Below, piece after piece: positions 42,242 through 53,752 of a stretch of 64,000 nucleotides of DNA. A model generated the notes under the pieces. It worked only from the letters and a program-made list of their open reading frames with translations. It did not search any database and had not been told where the DNA came from. The DNA is from Burkholderiales bacterium. GTDB taxonomy: Bacteria; Pseudomonadota; Gammaproteobacteria; Burkholderiales; Burkholderiaceae_C. The DNA is taken from positions 1-64,000 of the forward strand of contig RXJW01000064.1 in NCBI GenBank assembly GCA_003963005.1, read 5' to 3'. The position numbers were made by a program, and so were the translations under genes. The stretch's first letter is position 1, and each line of letters starts with the position of its first letter.

Positions 42242-43012
42242 ATGAAAAAGCTGATCGCCATCCTGCTGGCCTCGTTGAGCCTGGCTGGTGCCGCCCACGC
42301 CTCCGGCGGCGGCATCGAATGGGACAAGTTCCCCAAGGAAAAGATGTCGGACAAGGCCGCGCTGCAGCATGGCGCCAAGCTGTTCGTCAACTACTGCCTG
42401 AACTGCCACTCGGCGGCCTACATGCGCTACAACCGTCTGCGCGACATCGGCCTGTCGGAAGCGGACGTCAAGAACAACCTGCTGTTCGCGGCCGAGAAGG
42501 TCGGCGAAACGATGAAGGTCAGCCTTGACGCGAAGGACGCCAAGGCCTGGTTCGGTGCCAATCCGCCGGACCTGACCGTCATCGCCCGCTCGCGCGCCGA
42601 TGGTGCCAAGGGTTCGGGTGCCGACTACCTCTACACCTACATGCGGAACTTCTACCGCGACGACACGACGGCGACGGGCTGGAACAACCTCGCCTTCCCG
42701 CGCGCCGCGATGCCGCACGTGCTGTGGGAACTGCAGGGCCAGCGTGCCGCCAAGTTCAATGAAGTGGCAGACCCGCACGACCACGACAAGAAGATCCACG
42801 TCTTTGCCGGCTATGAGCAACTCACGCCCGGCACGCTGACCGAGCGCCAGTACGACGACACCATCGCCGATCTGGTCGCCTACCTGCAGTGGATGGGCGA
42901 GCCGGCCCAGGGCCAGCGCTTCCAGCTGGGCGTCATCGTGCTGATGTTCCTCGGCTTCCTGACCGTGTTCGCCTGGCGCCTGAATGCGTCGTACTGGAAG
43001 GACGTGAAGTAA
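42242..43012 (+). CDS. petC: Cytochrome c1 subunit of cytochrome bc1
   Basis: The 256-aa protein has a signal peptide (MKKLIAILLASLSLAGAAHA), the haem c box CLNCH in NYCLNCHSAAYMRYNR, an axial Met region in the RAAMPHVLWELQG segment, and a C-terminal membrane anchor (LGVIVLMFLGFLTVFAW). It accepts electrons from the Rieske protein. Third gene of petABC; terminator at 43055-43095. Confidence 0.96.
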   Translation: MKKLIAILLASLSLAGAAHASGGGIEWDKFPKEKMSDKAALQHGAKLFVNYCLNCHSAAYMRYNRLRDIGLSEADVKNNLLFAAEKVGETMKVSLDAKDAKAWFGANPPDLTVIARSRADGAKGSGADYLYTYMRNFYRDDTTATGWNNLAFPRAAMPHVLWELQGQRAAKFNEVADPHDHDKKIHVFAGYEQLTPGTLTERQYDDTIADLVAYLQWMGEPAQGQRFQLGVIVLMFLGFLTVFAWRLNASYWKDVK

Positions 43013-43054
43013 TTCTGCGAGTCCCGACGCCGCCAGCCAGGCGGTGTCGAACCA

Positions 43055-43095
43055 CGCAGTGGGGAGCGTCGAGCGACCCACTGCGTTTGCTTTTT
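43055..43095 (+). terminator. Terminator of petABC
   Basis: CGCAGTGGG (43055-43063) pairs with CCCACTGCG (43077-43085), loop of 13 nt, followed by TTTGCTTTTT. Confidence 0.88.
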
Positions 43096-43153
43096 CGGCG
43101 CAGCCTCGGCCCGCGCCTGTGTTTGATTGACTGACCCCTCGGGAGCCCAAGCC

Positions 43154-43771
43154 ATGATGGTCCTCTACTCCGGTACCACCGACCCCTACTCGCACCGCTG
43201 CCGCTTCGTGCTGTTCGAGAAAGGCATGGACTTCGAAATCCGTGACGTCGACCTGTTTGCCAAGCCGGAAGACATCGCGCTGATGAACCCGTACAACGAG
43301 GTGCCCATCCTGGTGGAGCGCGACCTCATCCTGTACGAATCGCACATCATCAACGAGTACATCGACGAGCGTTTCCCGCATCCGCAGCTGATGCCCGGCG
43401 ACCCGGTCGCCCGTGCCCGCGTGCGCCTGTTCCTGCTGAATTTCGAGAAGGAGCTGTTCGCCCACGTGAACGTGCTCGAAGGCCGCGGGGCCACGACCAA
43501 GGCGACCGACAAGCAGCTCGAAAAGGCCCGCTCGCAGATCCGCGATCGCCTGACCCAGCTCGCGCCGATCTTCCTGAAGAACAAGTACATGCTCGGCGAC
43601 GACTTCTCGATGCTCGACGTGGCCATCGCTCCGCTGCTGTGGCGCCTGGACTACTACGGCATCGACATGTCCAAGAACGCGCTGCCGCTGCTGAAGTACG
43701 CCGAACGCATCTTCAGCCGCCCGGCGTACATCGAGGCGCTGACGCCGTCCGAAAAGGTCATGCGCCGATAA
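43154..43771 (+). CDS. sspA: Stringent starvation protein A (glutathione S-transferase fold)
   Basis: The 205-aa protein is a GST-like, RNA-polymerase-associated regulator. MVLYSGTTDPYSHRCRFVLFEKGMDF gives the thioredoxin-like start (described at residues 2-27), then NPYNEVPILVERDLILYESHIINEYIDERF-type region at about 47-76, with the SspA PHP motif here reading FPHPQLMPGDPVARAR. It usually pairs with sspB, which follows after 121 nt. ATG at 43154 or 43157. Confidence 0.92.
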   Translation: MMVLYSGTTDPYSHRCRFVLFEKGMDFEIRDVDLFAKPEDIALMNPYNEVPILVERDLILYESHIINEYIDERFPHPQLMPGDPVARARVRLFLLNFEKELFAHVNVLEGRGATTKATDKQLEKARSQIRDRLTQLAPIFLKNKYMLGDDFSMLDVAIAPLLWRLDYYGIDMSKNALPLLKYAERIFSRPAYIEALTPSEKVMRR

Positions 43772-43798
43772 AAGGCCCTCCCCGTACGCGCTTCGCGC

Positions 43799-43851
43799 GC
43801 CCCCTCAAGGGGGCACTCCCGGCCGACCGGCGGAGCCGGATCGGCGGGAGT
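43799..43851. repeat. Compound palindromic intergenic repeat between sspA and sspB
   Basis: GCCCCC (43799-43804) and GGGGGC (43809-43814) form a short hairpin with TCAA loop. A second imperfect inverted repeat runs from ACTCCCGGCCGACCGG (43815-43830) to CCGGATCGGCGGGAGT (43836-43851). This CCCCCTCAAGGGGG-type element looks like a dispersed Burkholderiales repeat; it could also act as a weak terminator. Confidence 0.65.
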
Positions 43852-43892
43852 TGCTGGGTTTAGCGTGTGTTTTGGCCAAGAGGCTGTAGTAC

Positions 43893-44399
43893 ATGGACAA
43901 ATCGCAAGGCCAAGACGGTGGGGCAGGGGGCACGTCCACCCGCCCGTACCTGATCCGCGCGCTGCACGACTGGTGCACGGACAACGGCTTCACGCCCTAC
44001 ATCGCGGTGCACGTCGACCGCTCGGTGCAGGTGCCGATGGAGTACGTGTCCAACAACGAGATCGTGCTGAACATCGGTTTCGATGCGACCAGCGGCCTCG
44101 ATCTGGGCAATGACTTCATCCAGTTCAAGGCTCGCTTCGGGGGTGTGGCCCGCGAGATCATCGTGCCGGTGGACCACGTCGTGGCCATCTACGCCCGTGA
44201 AAACGGCCAGGGCATGGCCTTCCCCGCACCCGAGCCACTCGCCGACGGGGCGCCCGTGGCCCCCGTGCCGGCCAAGCCCGAAGCGCCCCGGCGCAGCGGC
44301 CTGCGGCTGGCCAGCGAGACACCGGAAGACGACGGCGACGACACGCCGCCGGAGTCACCGAGCGGCGGGCCGCGGCCTTCGCTCAAGCGGGTGAAGTGA
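43893..44399 (+). CDS. sspB: ClpXP protease specificity-enhancing factor SspB
   Basis: The 168-aa protein has the SspB core: STRPYLIRALHDWCTDNGFTPYIAV, VPMEYVSNNEIVLNIGFDATSGL, NDFIQFKARFGGVAREIIVPVDHVVAIYARENGQG as the peptide-binding beta-sheet, and a long disordered tail ending in a short hydrophobic/basic ClpX-binding segment (PSLKRVK). It tethers ssrA-tagged proteins to ClpXP. Pairs with sspA upstream. Confidence 0.93.
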   Translation: MDKSQGQDGGAGGTSTRPYLIRALHDWCTDNGFTPYIAVHVDRSVQVPMEYVSNNEIVLNIGFDATSGLDLGNDFIQFKARFGGVAREIIVPVDHVVAIYARENGQGMAFPAPEPLADGAPVAPVPAKPEAPRRSGLRLASETPEDDGDDTPPESPSGGPRPSLKRVK

Positions 44400-44427
44400 G
44401 CGCCTAGAATCACGCCTTCAGTTCTTC

Positions 44428-44503
44428 GCCGGCTTAGCTCAGTTGGTAGAGCAACCGCCTTGTAAGCGGTAGGTCATCAGTTCGAATCCGATAGCCGGCA
44501 CCA
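44428..44503 (+). tRNA. thrT: tRNA-Thr(TGT)
   Basis: A 76-nt cloverleaf. Acceptor arms GCCGGCT and AGCCGGC pair fully, the D-loop has AGCTCAGTTGGTAGAGC, the anticodon arm ACCGC-CTTGTAA-GCGGT gives anticodon TGT, the T-arm has GTTCGAATC, and CCA is encoded. TAGAAT at 44405-44410 may be the -10 box. Confidence 0.97.
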
Positions 44504-44540
44504 GTTCAGGACCCCACCGCCCCGCGGCGCTGGGGTCCTG

Positions 44541-44879
44541 TCATTTCTGGATCAGCCGGATGCGGATGCGGCCGGGCAGGCCTGCCTGGGCCAGCAGGGC
44601 TTCCAGGCGCGGCAGCAGCTGGCGCAGTTTGGCGGCGACCGCGGCGTTGGCGGCCAGCAGGCTCCAGCCGTCTTCGTCGAGCGGCCCGGGCTGCAGGCTG
44701 TCGGCGAGGCTGCCGGGCAGGGCCGGCGTGATCAGCCGCAGCCGGCGGCGCGACCCCTCCAGCCGCTCGCTCAGGCGCGCCAGCGCGGCGTGCTCGCGCA
44801 GGGCCTCGCCCACCGGCGTGGGTGCCGGGATGCTGGCGCGAGGCACTTTGGGCGGCAGGTAGCGCGGTGGCGACGACAT
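44541..44879 (-). CDS. DUF721 (DciA-like) protein
   Basis: The 112-aa basic protein, divergent from secA, has the DUF721 core: [36 protein letters not shown] (residues about 19-54), [27 protein letters not shown] and a final beta segment RIRIRLIQK. DciA proteins load replicative helicase in bacteria lacking DnaC; small secA-adjacent DUF721 proteins are common. The ATG at 44879 is preferred; the frame is open to 44978. Confidence 0.7.
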   Translation of the reverse strand: MSSPPRYLPPKVPRASIPAPTPVGEALREHAALARLSERLEGSRRRLRLITPALPGSLADSLQPGPLDEDGWSLLAANAAVAAKLRQLLPRLEALLAQAGLPGRIRIRLIQK

Positions 44880-45071
44880 GCCGGCAGTGTATGCAGCCCC
44901 AGCGGCCCGGGGGATGGGCGGCGGATGTCCGCTGCTAAACTGCGCCGTTTTGCGCGACCGGGCAAGTTCGTCTTGCAATGCTTGGCCGCGCCCTCAGATT
45001 CGCGCCCTCAGTCACGCGTCACTGCCGGTCGGATTGTCCGCCGGCGTCAGCGCAGCACCCAGACCTGCAGC

Positions 45072-47816
<2,745 letters not shown>

Positions 47817-47836
47817 GCCTGGCCCCAACGCGCTGA

Positions 47837-47862
47837 CGGGCCGGTCTGACCGGCCCGTTTTT
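47837..47862 (+). terminator. Terminator of secA
   Basis: CGGGCCGG (47837-47844) pairs with CCGGCCCG (47850-47857), extended by T/A inside, followed by TTTTT; it lies 20 nt after the stop. Confidence 0.93.
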
Positions 47863-47924
47863 CTTGGGCCGCCGCCCGCCGCACCCCACCCATCTGGGGG
47901 GAAGACCGTGTGTTTGAGCACAAG

Positions 47925-47990
47925 CTGTACCCCGCTCCACATGCCTGGGGGGTGCTCGTGCGTCAAGGACCCCCCTAGAGTGGAGTACAG
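47925..47990. promoter_or_regulatory. Long imperfect inverted repeat upstream of a PEP-CTERM gene
   Basis: CTGTAC (47925-47930), CTCCAC (47935-47940) and GGGGGGT (47947-47953) face ACCCCCC (47969-47975), GTGGAG (47980-47985) and GTACAG (47985-47990). A perfect 6-bp hairpin CCCTGG/CCAGGG follows (47992-48009). The start codon is 32 nt further on. The element may be an operator, an attenuating structure, or part of the promoter region; no clear sigma-70 or sigma-54 boxes were found. Confidence 0.5.
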
Positions 47991-48040
47991 GCCCTGGAAA
48001 AAGCCAGGGTAATGACTGATAGAGAACCAGAAAGCCCGTG

Positions 48041-48589
48041 ATGAAAACCTTGTCCGCTGCCCTCGCCGCCCTCAGCCTGGTCGTTGCCAGCGCCGCGTCG
48101 GCGGCTCCCGTGACCATCAGCGTGCAGCAAAGCGCGGTGGATGGTTATGCGGCAGACCTCTTCTCTGGCGACTCGACGCCCTTCAGCGATCAGCACACGT
48201 TCAGCGTCGGCAGCCCGACGACGCTGTCCGGCCAGATCCGCACGGTCATCGTCGACGGTGACCCGACGGCCACGACGCCTTACCTGGACATCACGTCCGT
48301 CTACCTGGAATCGACCACCGGCACGCGCATCGACTTCTTCGAGACGGTCGGCTTCAACTGGGCGCGAGGCCAAAGCGGTGTCGAGGTCTGGGACCTGTCC
48401 ACCGTGCAGCTCGCTGCCGGCCAGTGGACGCTGTTCGTCAACGGCTTCGGCATCAACGACAAGGGTGCCGACGGCTACGCCGGCCGCCTGACGGGCACTG
48501 CCGCTGACCTGCCGGAACCGGCTGCCCTGGCCCTGGTGGCAGCGGCGCTGGCGGCCGTCGGCCTGAGCCGCCGCCGTCGCAACGCCTGA
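48041..48589 (+). CDS. PEP-CTERM protein (182 aa)
   Basis: Exported protein with signal peptide (MKTLSAALAALSLVVASAASA), a beta-rich central domain and a sorting tag LPEPAALAL followed by a hydrophobic helix and RRRRNA. The GTG one codon upstream is an alternative start. It forms a pair with the next gene 30 nt downstream. Function of the central domain (with TRIDFFETVGFNWARGQSGVEVWDLS) unknown; anchoring or export to exopolysaccharide is inferred from the tag. Confidence 0.88.
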   Translation: MKTLSAALAALSLVVASAASAAPVTISVQQSAVDGYAADLFSGDSTPFSDQHTFSVGSPTTLSGQIRTVIVDGDPTATTPYLDITSVYLESTTGTRIDFFETVGFNWARGQSGVEVWDLSTVQLAAGQWTLFVNGFGINDKGADGYAGRLTGTAADLPEPAALALVAAALAAVGLSRRRRNA

Positions 48590-48619
48590 GCCCCACACTG
48601 GTCCCTTTTCGGAAGCGTC

Positions 48620-49291
48620 ATGCACAAGCACATCTCCCTGATCGCGCTCGCCACGGCCGGCCTTGCTGCCCAGGCTGCGACGGTCGACATCACCTACCTG
48701 GGCAAGGACACCAGCTCCCCGGTCATCCGCACCTCGGAGACCGGTCAGGTTGCCGCCGGCGTGCTGAACTACACCGACGCTGCGTCGGGCAGCTTCCTGG
48801 CCTTCTGCATCGAGCCGGCCCAGCCGAATGCGCCCAAGTCGTTCGGCGCCCAGACCTATGCGGTCGGCAGCTTCACGGGTTCGCAGGAGACGCTGCTGCA
48901 AGGCCTGTTCTCCAGCACCTACGGTTCGCTGCAGACGGCCAACGACAAGGCCGCCTTCCAGCTGGCGGTGTGGGAAATCACCCGCGAGACCTCCGGTACG
49001 CTGGACGTCTCGCTCAACGCAGGCAGCTTCTACCTGCAGCCGGCCAACAGCACGGCTTCCGCGCAAGCCACCGCCGCCACGCTGGCCAGCCTGGCGAACG
49101 GCTACCTGGGTGCGGCACAGTCGTACCAGGGCGCTGCCCTGTACACGCTCACACGGCTGAGCAATGCGACCTACCAGGATCTGGTCGTCGCGGCGCCGGT
49201 GACGGCCGTCCCGGAGCCGCAGAGCTACGCCCTGCTGCTGGGCGGGCTGGGCCTCGTCGGCGTGATGGCACGCCGCCGCCTGCCACGCTGA
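48620..49291 (+). CDS. PEP-CTERM protein with thioester-domain signature
   Basis: The 223-aa exported protein has a signal peptide (MHKHISLIALATAGLAAQA) and tag VPEPQSYAL plus hydrophobic helix and ARRRLPR. Cys63 in FLAFCIEP and Gln114 in FQLAVWEI, with Trp118, match the FC(I) and hydrophobic-Q-x-hydrophobic-hydrophobic-W pattern of thioester domains, in which Cys and Gln side chains form an internal thioester. Such domains let surface proteins bind covalently to partners. AGCGTC-type spacing upstream gives no strong ribosome site, but the gene is 30 nt behind its partner. Confidence 0.85.
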   Translation: MHKHISLIALATAGLAAQAATVDITYLGKDTSSPVIRTSETGQVAAGVLNYTDAASGSFLAFCIEPAQPNAPKSFGAQTYAVGSFTGSQETLLQGLFSSTYGSLQTANDKAAFQLAVWEITRETSGTLDVSLNAGSFYLQPANSTASAQATAATLASLANGYLGAAQSYQGAALYTLTRLSNATYQDLVVAAPVTAVPEPQSYALLLGGLGLVGVMARRRLPR

Positions 49292-49323
49292 CCGGTTGCA
49301 CCGCGCACAGCGCGAGCATTGCG

Positions 49324-49349
49324 GGGCTCCTTCGGGAGCCCATTTTCTT
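49324..49349 (+). terminator. Terminator of the PEP-CTERM pair
   Basis: GGGCTCC (49324-49330), TTCG loop, GGAGCCC (49335-49341), then ATTTTCTT. Confidence 0.9.
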
Positions 49350-49464
49350 GGGGCTGCTGCGTCATGCCCGACAGTCACTGAGGGGGCCGAAGCGCGATGG
49401 GTGACGCCACTGGCGCGGCAGAGGGCCATGCATGCCCTTGAGGCCACCCACAGCGCATGGGCGG

Positions 49465-52059
49465 CTACGCCCCCAGCGGCAGGGTCGGCGTGTGCGCCTG
49501 ATCCGGCGCCAGCGTCGGCCCGAGCTCCGCTGGAGCGTGGAGCAACTGCCGAACCAATGCTGCCAGCTTCCGGGGCGCCAGCGGCTTGTGTGCGACGTAC
49601 ACCCCGGCCAGCGCGGCCTGGCCCGTGACAGTCCCGTCCAGATCGCCCGTCACCAGCAACGCCGGCAGCGCAGGCGACGCCAAGCCGTCGCGCAGCCGCG
49701 CAACTTCGGTCAAGCCGTCGGTGTTGTCCAGGTGCAGGTCGGTGATGATGAGATGCGGCTGCAGGGACTGTTCAGCGGCGCTGGCGAGCACCGCCTGGGC
49801 CTCAGGGCCTGCGCAGACCCGGTAGCCCCAGCTCTGCAGCAGCGCTGCCATCGCGTCGCGCACGTCGGCGTCGTTCTCCAGGACTGCCACGACAGCGCCA
49901 TCGGCCGCGGCTGATTGCTCCTCGGTGGCGGCAGTGGGTGCAGGCGCTGCTGTGCTCAGCGGCAGTGTCAGGCTCACGCAGGTGCCGTGGCCCGGCGCGG
50001 ACTTGAGTGTCAGCTCGTGCCCGAGCAGCTCTGCCGCGCGCCGCACAATGGACAAGCCAATGCCCAGGCCCTCAGCGGCCTTCGTCGGGTTCAGCCGCAC
50101 GTAGTCGCGGAACACCTCGTCGATCTTGTCGGGCGGGATGCCTGGCCCGCTGTCCTGCACGCTCAGGCGCACCTGCTCGCCCACAGTCTCGATGCCCACC
50201 CGAACGTCACCCCGGTCGGTGTACTTGATCGCGTTGGAGACTACGTTGAACAGCATGCGGCGCAGCAGGTGGCGGTCCGACGTGATGTGCACTTCCACGG
50301 GCGCGGCTTGCAGCGTCAAGCCCTTGCGGTGGGCCAGCGGGCCGAAGTGCAGCATCACCTCCTGCATCAGCTCGCCCAGGGGCACCTCGCCGAGCTGCGG
50401 CGTGTAGTGCCCGCCGTCCAGGCGACCCAGGTCCATCAGCTCGTCCAGCATGTCGCTGAGCGACGCCGTGCTGCGCCGCACGCTTTGGAGCCACGCGGAA
50501 AAGCGCGCGGGCTCCTGCTGTGCGGTGCCGCCGAGTTCGGCCAGCATGCCCAGGGCATGTGCCGGTTGGCGCAGGTCGTGGCAGGCGGCGGCCAGCAGCC
50601 GGATGCGGGTGGCACTGCGCTGCTCCAGCTCGCTGTTGCGCTGTGCCAGCTGGGCAGAGACGCGAGCAAGCCGACGGCTCTGGCGCATGGCGAGGGCCAT
50701 CGCCGTGCCGGCGGCGGCCACGCCGGCAGCCGCCATCGCAAACGCCAGGATCCAGCCGCGCTGGCGCTCGGCCTGAAGTTCGGCGTCCGCTCTGAGCTGG
50801 GCATTCTCCTTGTCCTTGAGGGCGACGTTGAGCTGTTCTTGGGTCTGCACGCGTGCACTCTCGTTGGCCCGAAGCGCTGCGTCCTGTATTGCCGCGATCA
50901 TTTGCTTGCTCGCACGCAGTGCCAGATCGAGTCGGCCATAGCTCTCGTAGAACTCGGCAATGGCCTCGATGGTCTGGGGGCGCCTCACGGCACGGTCGGG
51001 GGCGGATGTGAACAGCTCGGTGATGCGCTGCACTTCCCGCTCGCCCGCGGCGAAGGCCTCGGCGCTATTCACGCGGGCGTAGCCCTTCAAGAGCCAGGTG
51101 CTGCGGCTGATGATGGCGGTGGGCTCCGTCAAGGTGTAATTTCTGCTTTCTTCCATCAGCGCGACCGCCTGCCGTATCTTGTTCAATGCCAGCAAGTACT
51201 TGGCAAACGACAGAAGATTCATCGCCGTCTGGTCGGGCGGCATCACCCCCATGCGAAGCCTGATCAGGGCTTTTTCCATGTGCTTCATGGCTTCTGCGTG
51301 GGCGCCGGCACGGAAGGCAACGATCGCTTGGTTTGAGAAAAGATCCGCAGCCAAATTGGGGAAATCGTCGATCTCGAACTCGCGCTCGGCCCGGTCGAGC
51401 CACCTCTTGGGTGCCGTGGCGTTGGGATCTGCAATGAGCTCCAGGTCTGACATTCGCAGCAGCCTGTGCGCGCGTTGAAAACCAGCGATCGCGTAGTCGA
51501 ACTGCTTTGACATGAGGGCCGCGGCCTCGGCCCGACGGTCGGACACCCATGGGGCCACGACCTGCTTCTCCAGCACGTAAAAGAGTCGTCCTTGGTCTCC
51601 GAGTTCATTCGCCAAGGCCTCCAACTCTGAGGCCGGAATCTCGCTTGGGCAGGTTGAGTCGATCCAGGCCCAAGTCGTTGACACGCCCAAGTCGAACAAC
51701 TCCCGTCGATAGGCTTTCCCTCCCGATCGGGCCAATTCCACGTATCGCGTGAACAACGGGCAATCGTCAGGGCTTCGCGATGGTTTCGTGGCGAAGTAGC
51801 GAGCAGCAGCTTGCAGTTGCGCTCGTGTGTCTGCCTGGGCCGACGTCAATTCGAGAGCTCGTTTTGCCTTGGCGAAGGCTTCATTGATGTTCCGGTACTG
51901 ATCGGCGTCCCACCCCATGACGAAACGCTCGCGCCATTCGCTGTCAACAGCCGGCGGTCTCGCGTCCCCCACTGCCATGGCTGCGGGTAGCGGGACGAGC
52001 ATGGCAGCTATGACATGCCACCGAACGCGGTCGAGTGCATCACGAACCCAAGTCGTCAT
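49465..52059 (-). CDS. Hybrid sensor histidine kinase with large periplasmic helical sensor
   Basis: The 864-aa membrane protein starts with a signal/anchor (WHVIAAMLVPLPAAMAVG) and a roughly 400-residue helical sensor region that looks TPR-like (AIVAFRAGAHAEAMKHMEKALIRLR). A coiled coil and transmembrane helix (about 433-456) precede HisKA with His494 in ACHDLRQP, an HATPase domain (NVVSNAIKYTDRGD; DSGPGIPPDK; GLGIGLSIV) and a C-terminal receiver with Asp774 in LIITDLHL. HDLRQP-type kinases often work with c-di-GMP or stress regulators. It converges on the PEP-CTERM pair; no other regulator is adjacent. Confidence 0.88.
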   Translation of the reverse strand: MTTWVRDALDRVRWHVIAAMLVPLPAAMAVGDARPPAVDSEWRERFVMGWDADQYRNINEAFAKAKRALELTSAQADTRAQLQAAARYFATKPSRSPDDCPLFTRYVELARSGGKAYRRELFDLGVSTTWAWIDSTCPSEIPASELEALANELGDQGRLFYVLEKQVVAPWVSDRRAEAAALMSKQFDYAIAGFQRAHRLLRMSDLELIADPNATAPKRWLDRAEREFEIDDFPNLAADLFSNQAIVAFRAGAHAEAMKHMEKALIRLRMGVMPPDQTAMNLLSFAKYLLALNKIRQAVALMEESRNYTLTEPTAIISRSTWLLKGYARVNSAEAFAAGEREVQRITELFTSAPDRAVRRPQTIEAIAEFYESYGRLDLALRASKQMIAAIQDAALRANESARVQTQEQLNVALKDKENAQLRADAELQAERQRGWILAFAMAAAGVAAAGTAMALAMRQSRRLARVSAQLAQRNSELEQRSATRIRLLAAACHDLRQPAHALGMLAELGGTAQQEPARFSAWLQSVRRSTASLSDMLDELMDLGRLDGGHYTPQLGEVPLGELMQEVMLHFGPLAHRKGLTLQAAPVEVHITSDRHLLRRMLFNVVSNAIKYTDRGDVRVGIETVGEQVRLSVQDSGPGIPPDKIDEVFRDYVRLNPTKAAEGLGIGLSIVRRAAELLGHELTLKSAPGHGTCVSLTLPLSTAAPAPTAATEEQSAAADGAVVAVLENDADVRDAMAALLQSWGYRVCAGPEAQAVLASAAEQSLQPHLIITDLHLDNTDGLTEVARLRDGLASPALPALLVTGDLDGTVTGQAALAGVYVAHKPLAPRKLAALVRQLLHAPAELGPTLAPDQAHTPTLPLGA

Positions 52060-52497
52060 GTCTTGCCCCCAGCGCCTGCAGGACGCGCCATCCCAGACGC
52101 AGCAACATCCAGCGTGAGCCTTGCGAAGTCGTGCTTCAGGCTGACATGGCAGACACGAATTGCCATCCCGCGAAGCGAGGGTGGGGATTCATTGACAGAG
52201 GTGGATCGAATATTGGCGTTACGTCCGGCGCGGTAGAGCACACGGCAAAGCCCGGTGACGCTGCCTGCGCGTTCGGTCGATGCGTTGGCATTGATCAAGT
52301 TCAGCAGCCAGGATGGCCTGCGTTGGACGGACTGCGGTGGGTTCAGACCCACCCTGGGCAGGCGCACGACCGGCCAGGGCGGCGATGACGAGGCCATTGC
52401 ACCGGCAGCTTGCGCCCTGAATGTTCCTCAACTGGGCACCCGCTGCCGACGCGCTTCCTACAATCCGCCCGCTGTTCCCAACTCCGCAAAGCCCGCC
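52060..52497. other. 438-nt intergenic region between divergent hybrid kinase and argJ
   Basis: No protein-like ORF or RNA gene is visible. A TTGACA hexamer at 52192-52197 lacks a matching -10 box. The region should hold promoters for both the minus-strand kinase and argJ. Base composition looks less GC-biased than the flanking genes by eye. Confidence 0.5.
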
Positions 52498-53727
52498 ATG
52501 CCCGTCAACCTTTCCGCCCCCGATTCCGCCACCCTCCTGCCCGTGCCGGGTGTGCGCCTCGGCGTGACGATGGCGGGTGTGCGCAAGGCCAACCGCCGCG
52601 ACCTGAGCGTCATTGCGCTGGACGAGGGCGCCGCGGTGGCTGGCGTGTTCACCACCAATCGCTTCTGCGCCGCGCCCGTGCAGGTCTGCCGCGAGCATCT
52701 GGCGGGCGGCTCGGCGGTCCGTGCGCTCGTCATCAACACCGGCAATGCCAACGCCGGCACCGGGGCCGACGGCCTGGCCCGCGCACGCCAGACCTGTCAG
52801 GCACTGGCCGACCTGCTCGGCTGCGCGCCGGCGCAGATCCTGCCGTTCTCCACCGGCGTGATCATGGAGACCCTGCCGGTCGATCGCATCACCGCCGGCC
52901 TGCCTGCGGCCCTGGCTGCACTGCGCGACGATGGCTGGGCCGAAGCCGCTGCCGGCATCATGACCACCGACACGCTGCCCAAGGCGGCTTCGCGCCGCAT
53001 CACCATCGGCGGCGTGCCCGTCACCGTGACCGGCATCTCGAAGGGCGCCGGCATGATCCGGCCCAACATGGCCACGATGCTGGGCTTCGTCGCGACCGAC
53101 GCGAACCTTGCCCCCGCCCTGCTGCAGCCGCTCGTAAAGGAGGCCGCTGATGCGTCGTTCAACCGCATCACCATCGACGGCGACACCTCCACGAACGACT
53201 GCTTCATGCTGATCGCCAGCCGTCGCGCGGCCCATGCCGAGATCACGTCGCTGGACAGCGCCGAGGCCCAGGCCCTGCGCGCCGCGTTGATCGCGGTGGC
53301 GCAGGAACTGGCCCAGGCCATCGTGCGCGACGGCGAAGGCGCCACCAAGTTCATCACCATCACCGTGGACGGCGGCTGCGACGAGGCCGAGTGCAAGCTG
53401 GCGGCCTATGCCATCGCCCACTCGCCGCTGGTCAAGACGGCCTTCTTCGCCAGCGACCCGAACCTGGGTCGCATCCTGGCCGCCGTGGGCTACGCGGGCA
53501 TCGGCGATCTCGACCAGGGCCTGATCGACCTCGACCTGGACGACGTCGCCGTCGTGCGCCAGGGCGGCCGGCTGCCGACCTACCGCGAGGAAGACGGCCA
53601 GCGCGTCATGAAGCAGGCCGAGATCACGATCCGCATCGGCCTGAACCGCGGCAGCGCGAGTGCCACGGTCTGGACCTGCGACCTGAGCCACGACTACGTC
53701 AGCATCAACGCCGACTACCGCAGCTGA
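52498..53727 (+). CDS. argJ: Bifunctional glutamate N-acetyltransferase/ornithine acetyltransferase
   Basis: The 409-aa enzyme recycles the acetyl group in arginine synthesis. It is a self-cleaving Ntn hydrolase: [14 protein letters not shown] holds the cleavage site and nucleophilic Thr. Other blocks: [47 protein letters not shown]-like [14 protein letters not shown] and the C-terminal [12 protein letters not shown]. Start at 52498 gives the usual MPVNLSAP opening. Works with ArgB encoded at 22790. Confidence 0.97.
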   Translation: MPVNLSAPDSATLLPVPGVRLGVTMAGVRKANRRDLSVIALDEGAAVAGVFTTNRFCAAPVQVCREHLAGGSAVRALVINTGNANAGTGADGLARARQTCQALADLLGCAPAQILPFSTGVIMETLPVDRITAGLPAALAALRDDGWAEAAAGIMTTDTLPKAASRRITIGGVPVTVTGISKGAGMIRPNMATMLGFVATDANLAPALLQPLVKEAADASFNRITIDGDTSTNDCFMLIASRRAAHAEITSLDSAEAQALRAALIAVAQELAQAIVRDGEGATKFITITVDGGCDEAECKLAAYAIAHSPLVKTAFFASDPNLGRILAAVGYAGIGDLDQGLIDLDLDDVAVVRQGGRLPTYREEDGQRVMKQAEITIRIGLNRGSASATVWTCDLSHDYVSINADYRS

Positions 53728-53752
53728 GCGGGGCGGCGCCTGCGGCCGCGCC

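Noticed and set aside
47946-47962. Sigma-54-like pattern (TGGGGGG then GTGC)
   Set aside because: Spacing and conserved bases do not fit; it is part of the inverted repeat.
52192-52197. TTGACA upstream of argJ as a promoter
   Set aside because: No -10 match at a sensible spacing; 300 nt from the start codon.
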